Assembly (NCBI RefSeq): GCF_022827545.1
Contig: NZ_CP094669.1
Span: 2,632,001 to 2,696,000 of the forward strand
Length of the DNA stretch: 64,000 nucleotides
From: Hymenobacter tibetensis
GTDB lineage: Bacteria; Bacteroidota; Bacteroidia; Cytophagales; Hymenobacteraceae
Direction: 5' to 3'
The notes below the pieces were generated by a model, which worked only from the letters and a program-made list of their open reading frames with translations, ran no database searches and was not told the origin of the DNA. The position numbers were made by a program, and so were the translations under genes. Position 1 is the first letter of the stretch; the number at the start of each line of letters is the position of its first letter. Shown here one piece after another: positions 62,027 through 64,000 of the stretch.

Positions 62027-62171
62027 AAACTGTAGGTGGTGGGAACTGGTAGGCTGCCGAAAAGAGTTGCAGCCAGTAGAAGAAGTTGCGCTAAAGTACT
62101 ATTATTGTAATTCCGGCTTCACTGGCCCGGGCCAGCTGTTGCTCTTTTTCTCTTGTCCGACTCCGTAGCCG

Positions 62172-62966
62172 ATGACCAAGATAACAACTGTTTTCACCGC
62201 GCTTTTCTTTACGGCGTGTCTTGTTTTTTCTTCTGTTGCTTCCAGTTCCGGGGCGCTTGAAGCACCCAAGCCAGGCATAAGCGCGCCGATGCGGCGGGCA
62301 CTGTACATGGCTGCTTTCGAGCAGCATGTCCTGACGAGCTACACCAAGGCCAAGCTAGTGAATTACGGTTTGCCGGCCAACGTATACCGGGAGGCACTGA
62401 TGGGCTATTATCGTCTCAGCCAAAGTGGGCAGGCCTCGGCTAGCCGACAGACACTTACCGTTGTAGACTTCGAGCGCCCCAGCCGGGAAAAGCGGTTATG
62501 GGTTATCGACCTCAAAAACCAAACAGTGCTGTTTCATACGCTGGTTGCTCACGGCAAAAACACCGGAGCCGACCTGGCCCGCACCTTCTCGAACCGCGAA
62601 GGGTCTGAAATGAGCAGCCTAGGCTTTTATACTACGGGCGCTACCTACCAAGGCAAGCACGGGTTATCGTTGAAGCTGAACGGCCGTGACCCGGGCTACA
62701 ACACCAACGCTTACAACCGGGCCGTGGTGGTGCACGGTGCCGACTACGTAAGCGAGCAATTTGTGCGGCAGCATGGTCGCTTGGGCCGGAGCCAAGGTTG
62801 CCCGGCGTTGCCAGTCAACCAGAGCGCTGCCATCATCCAGGCTATAAAAGGAGGCACCGTATTGTATGTGCACGGCCCCAATGAAGTGTCTTACCGCTCC
62901 GAGTGGTTGCAGCTAGATCCAGCGCTATTGGCATTTGCACAGCAGCAAGGCCTAACGGGCAGCTGA
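62172..62966 (+). CDS. Murein L,D-transpeptidase-like protein (YkuD_2 type)
   Basis: 264 aa with signal peptide (cut about 25-30, SSVASSSG). Belongs to the L,D-transpeptidase catalytic-domain family PF13645: VVDFERPSREKRLWVIDLKN, TVLFHTLVAHGKNTGAD, GAYxG-like SSLGFYTTGATYQGKHG, then RNGRDPGYNTNAYN-type block (LNGRDPGYNTNAYNRAVVVHG), and HGRLGRSQGCPALP with the catalytic Cys about 215 after His. Expected to modify peptidoglycan cross-links or attach proteins in the periplasm. Ends at a hairpin shared with the next gene. Confidence 0.9.
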   Translation: MTKITTVFTALFFTACLVFSSVASSSGALEAPKPGISAPMRRALYMAAFEQHVLTSYTKAKLVNYGLPANVYREALMGYYRLSQSGQASASRQTLTVVDFERPSREKRLWVIDLKNQTVLFHTLVAHGKNTGADLARTFSNREGSEMSSLGFYTTGATYQGKHGLSLKLNGRDPGYNTNAYNRAVVVHGADYVSEQFVRQHGRLGRSQGCPALPVNQSAAIIQAIKGGTVLYVHGPNEVSYRSEWLQLDPALLAFAQQQGLTGS

Positions 62967-62991
62967 AAGTAAGAGGGCTGCGCTGCGCCTG

Positions 62992-63070
62992 AAAAACGCG
63001 TATCCCCGGCTCTTTGGTCGCCTGCCTCACTACAAGCAGTTGACCCAAGAAGCCGGGGATACGTGTTTTA
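62992..63070. terminator. Long-stem terminator between convergent genes
   Basis: 19-base arms with one wobble (about 62993-63011 with 63051-63069), 39-base loop; lies between the L,D-transpeptidase gene (plus) and the small membrane protein gene (minus), and its right arm touches the latter's stop. Confidence 0.7.
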
Positions 63071-63262
63071 GGCCCGGTCGCTGGTAGTTTTTACCAGGTT
63101 GATACCGGCGAAAAAGAAAATTAGGCCCACGCCGAAAGGAACCAGAGAGTTGATTTTGCTGAGGTTGATGCCGGCTACATGCAGGAAGCCAAGGGCTCCG
63201 TAAATAATACCGATGATGCCGAGAATGGTGAGCAGGGAGCCGAAGGTGCGTTTCTGGTTCAT
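63068..63262 (-). CDS. Small two-TM membrane protein, unknown
   Basis: 64 aa: FGSLLTILGIIGIIYGALGF, a short polar turn (HVAGINLSKINS), LVPFGVGLIFFFAGINLVKT. Two helices with basic tails; a widespread Bacteroidota-type small membrane protein of unknown function. ATG at 63262. No obvious promoter motif. Confidence 0.75.
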   Translation of the reverse strand: MNQKRTFGSLLTILGIIGIIYGALGFLHVAGINLSKINSLVPFGVGLIFFFAGINLVKTTSDRA

Positions 63263-63439
63263 AATGGTGCTGAAATAAGAGTATGTGAAAAAACAGGAAA
63301 AGGGAGAATGAGCCTGATACGGGAATAACTAGCATTTGGGTATATAGCTCCCCGGCAACCCTAGTACCGAAGGTGCGTTACAAGCCCAACAGCCCATTGC
63401 GAGGCTGAAATTTGTCCTGCTTTTTTCTGCTATTGTACC

Positions 63440-64000
63440 ATGAGAGGAAATCTTCGTTACATCATTGCCCTGCTAATGGCGGGCTTCACCCTGGTCACCT
63501 ACTACTGCAAACGGTCAGTGAACGAAGTAACCGGCGAGGTGCAACACGTAGACATGACCGCCGATCAGGAAATAGCCCTCGGCCTGCAGGCTGCTCCCCA
63601 AATGGCGCAGCAATACGGTGGCTTGCACCCCAACCGCGAGGCGGCCGCCCGCGTCGAGCAGATCGGCCAACAGATTGTACGCACCACCAAGGCGAGCCAA
63701 AGCCCCTACAAATTCCAGTTTCATCTACTGGCCGACGAGAATACCATCAACGCTTTTGCGTTGCCAGGTGGCCAGATTTTTATTACGGCGGGGTTGCTGA
63801 AGCACCTCAAAACAGAAGGGCAAGTGGCTGGCGTGCTAGCGCACGAAATCGGGCACGTAGTGGGCCGCCACTCTGCCGAGCAGATTGCCAAATCCAAGCT
63901 GACGCAAGGCCTAACCGGCGCGGCTGCCATTGGTATGTATGACCCCGACCGGCCCGGCACGATGGCCGCCTCGGCCGCTGCTGCCATGGTTGGTAAGTTG
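63440..64000 (+). CDS. M48-family metalloprotease (3' truncated)
   Basis: The frame is open from ATG 63440 to the window edge (187 codons). N-terminal hydrophobic segment (LRYIIALLMAGFTLVTYYCK) with a likely lipid Cys about 23, then the M48 domain: TADQEIALGLQAAPQMAQQY, FALPGGQIFITAGLLKHLKT, and the zinc site VLAHEIGHVVGRHSAEQIAK (His-Glu-x-x-His). Likely a membrane-bound or outer-membrane quality-control peptidase of the BepA/LoiP type. The C-terminal part lies outside the window. Confidence 0.92.
   Translation, partial: MRGNLRYIIALLMAGFTLVTYYCKRSVNEVTGEVQHVDMTADQEIALGLQAAPQMAQQYGGLHPNREAAARVEQIGQQIVRTTKASQSPYKFQFHLLADENTINAFALPGGQIFITAGLLKHLKTEGQVAGVLAHEIGHVVGRHSAEQIAKSKLTQGLTGAAAIGMYDPDRPGTMAASAAAAMVGKL

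Noticed and set aside
1..64000. tRNA, rRNA, insertion sequences or prophage genes
   Set aside because: None of the conserved signatures (tRNA T-loop patterns, rRNA blocks, transposase motifs, phage structural genes) was seen on reading either strand; a dedicated tRNA or IS search could still find short or divergent ones.

Overview
The window looks like chromosomal DNA of a Hymenobacter-type member of the Bacteroidota (Cytophagales). Reasons: moderately high GC; a type IX secretion sorting domain on an M1 peptidase; several OmpA/PD40 and carboxypeptidase-regulatory-like proteins; DUF2147 and DUF4199 proteins; recurrent TAnnTTTG-like -7 promoter elements (often TACCTTTG or TACCTTCG); and start codons that mostly lack a Shine-Dalgarno sequence. 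I saw no rRNA, tRNA, CRISPR array, transposase or prophage genes. About 57 protein genes can be supported, two of them cut by the window edges.

Layout. 1-10.1 kb: secreted and periplasmic functions (truncated M1 peptidase with T9SS tail, two tandem DUF2147 proteins, NlpC/P60 hydrolase, M61 peptidase with PDZ domain, lipoprotein, subtilisin-like lipoprotein), interrupted by an orphan plus-strand transcription unit near 4.25-4.65 kb. 10.3-20.5 kb: Kup potassium uptake, a PH-like membrane protein, FKBP isomerase, a 45-residue membrane peptide, an esterase, two ferritin-like putative Tat substrates, polysaccharide deacetylase, OmpA-family protein, DinB-like protein. 20.5-29.5 kb: aldo/keto reductase, a small decay zone (GH2 beta-galactosidase shard and a lone C-terminal module of a large outer-membrane protein), an alpha/beta hydrolase, and two paralogous PBP2-like transpeptidases flanking an APC permease. 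29.6-38 kb: TPR lipoprotein, IcmF acyl-CoA mutase, unknown proteins, and a heme-binding protein / formaldehyde dehydrogenase operon. 38-53 kb: mostly housekeeping (lepA, folD, queE, citrate synthase, mnmE, DtxR/MntR regulator, fabH, glycosyltransferase), plus a PorE-like OmpA protein and two members of a small exported family. 53-64 kb: dapD, msrA, 3-hydroxyacyl-CoA dehydrogenase, ABC-F ATPase, DUF4199 protein, third member of the small exported family, L,D-transpeptidase and a truncated M48 protease.

How it fits together: much of the window serves the cell envelope (peptidoglycan transpeptidases and hydrolases, OmpA anchors, exported proteases). The rest is central metabolism (TCA, one-carbon, lysine/DAP, fatty-acid initiation, branched acyl-CoA isomerisation) and translation/tRNA quality (LepA, MnmE, QueE, ABC-F). 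Almost every transcription unit ends in a clear hairpin, and several are long palindromes with little or no loop.

Most promising for novelty: a three-member family of small exported proteins with an E-G-Q-Y motif and a shared promoter element; the Shine-Dalgarno-led 23-codon ORF in its own promoter-to-terminator unit; the duplicated PBP2-like lipoproteins, one of which has lost its lipobox cysteine; and a 64-bp perfect palindrome between convergent genes.
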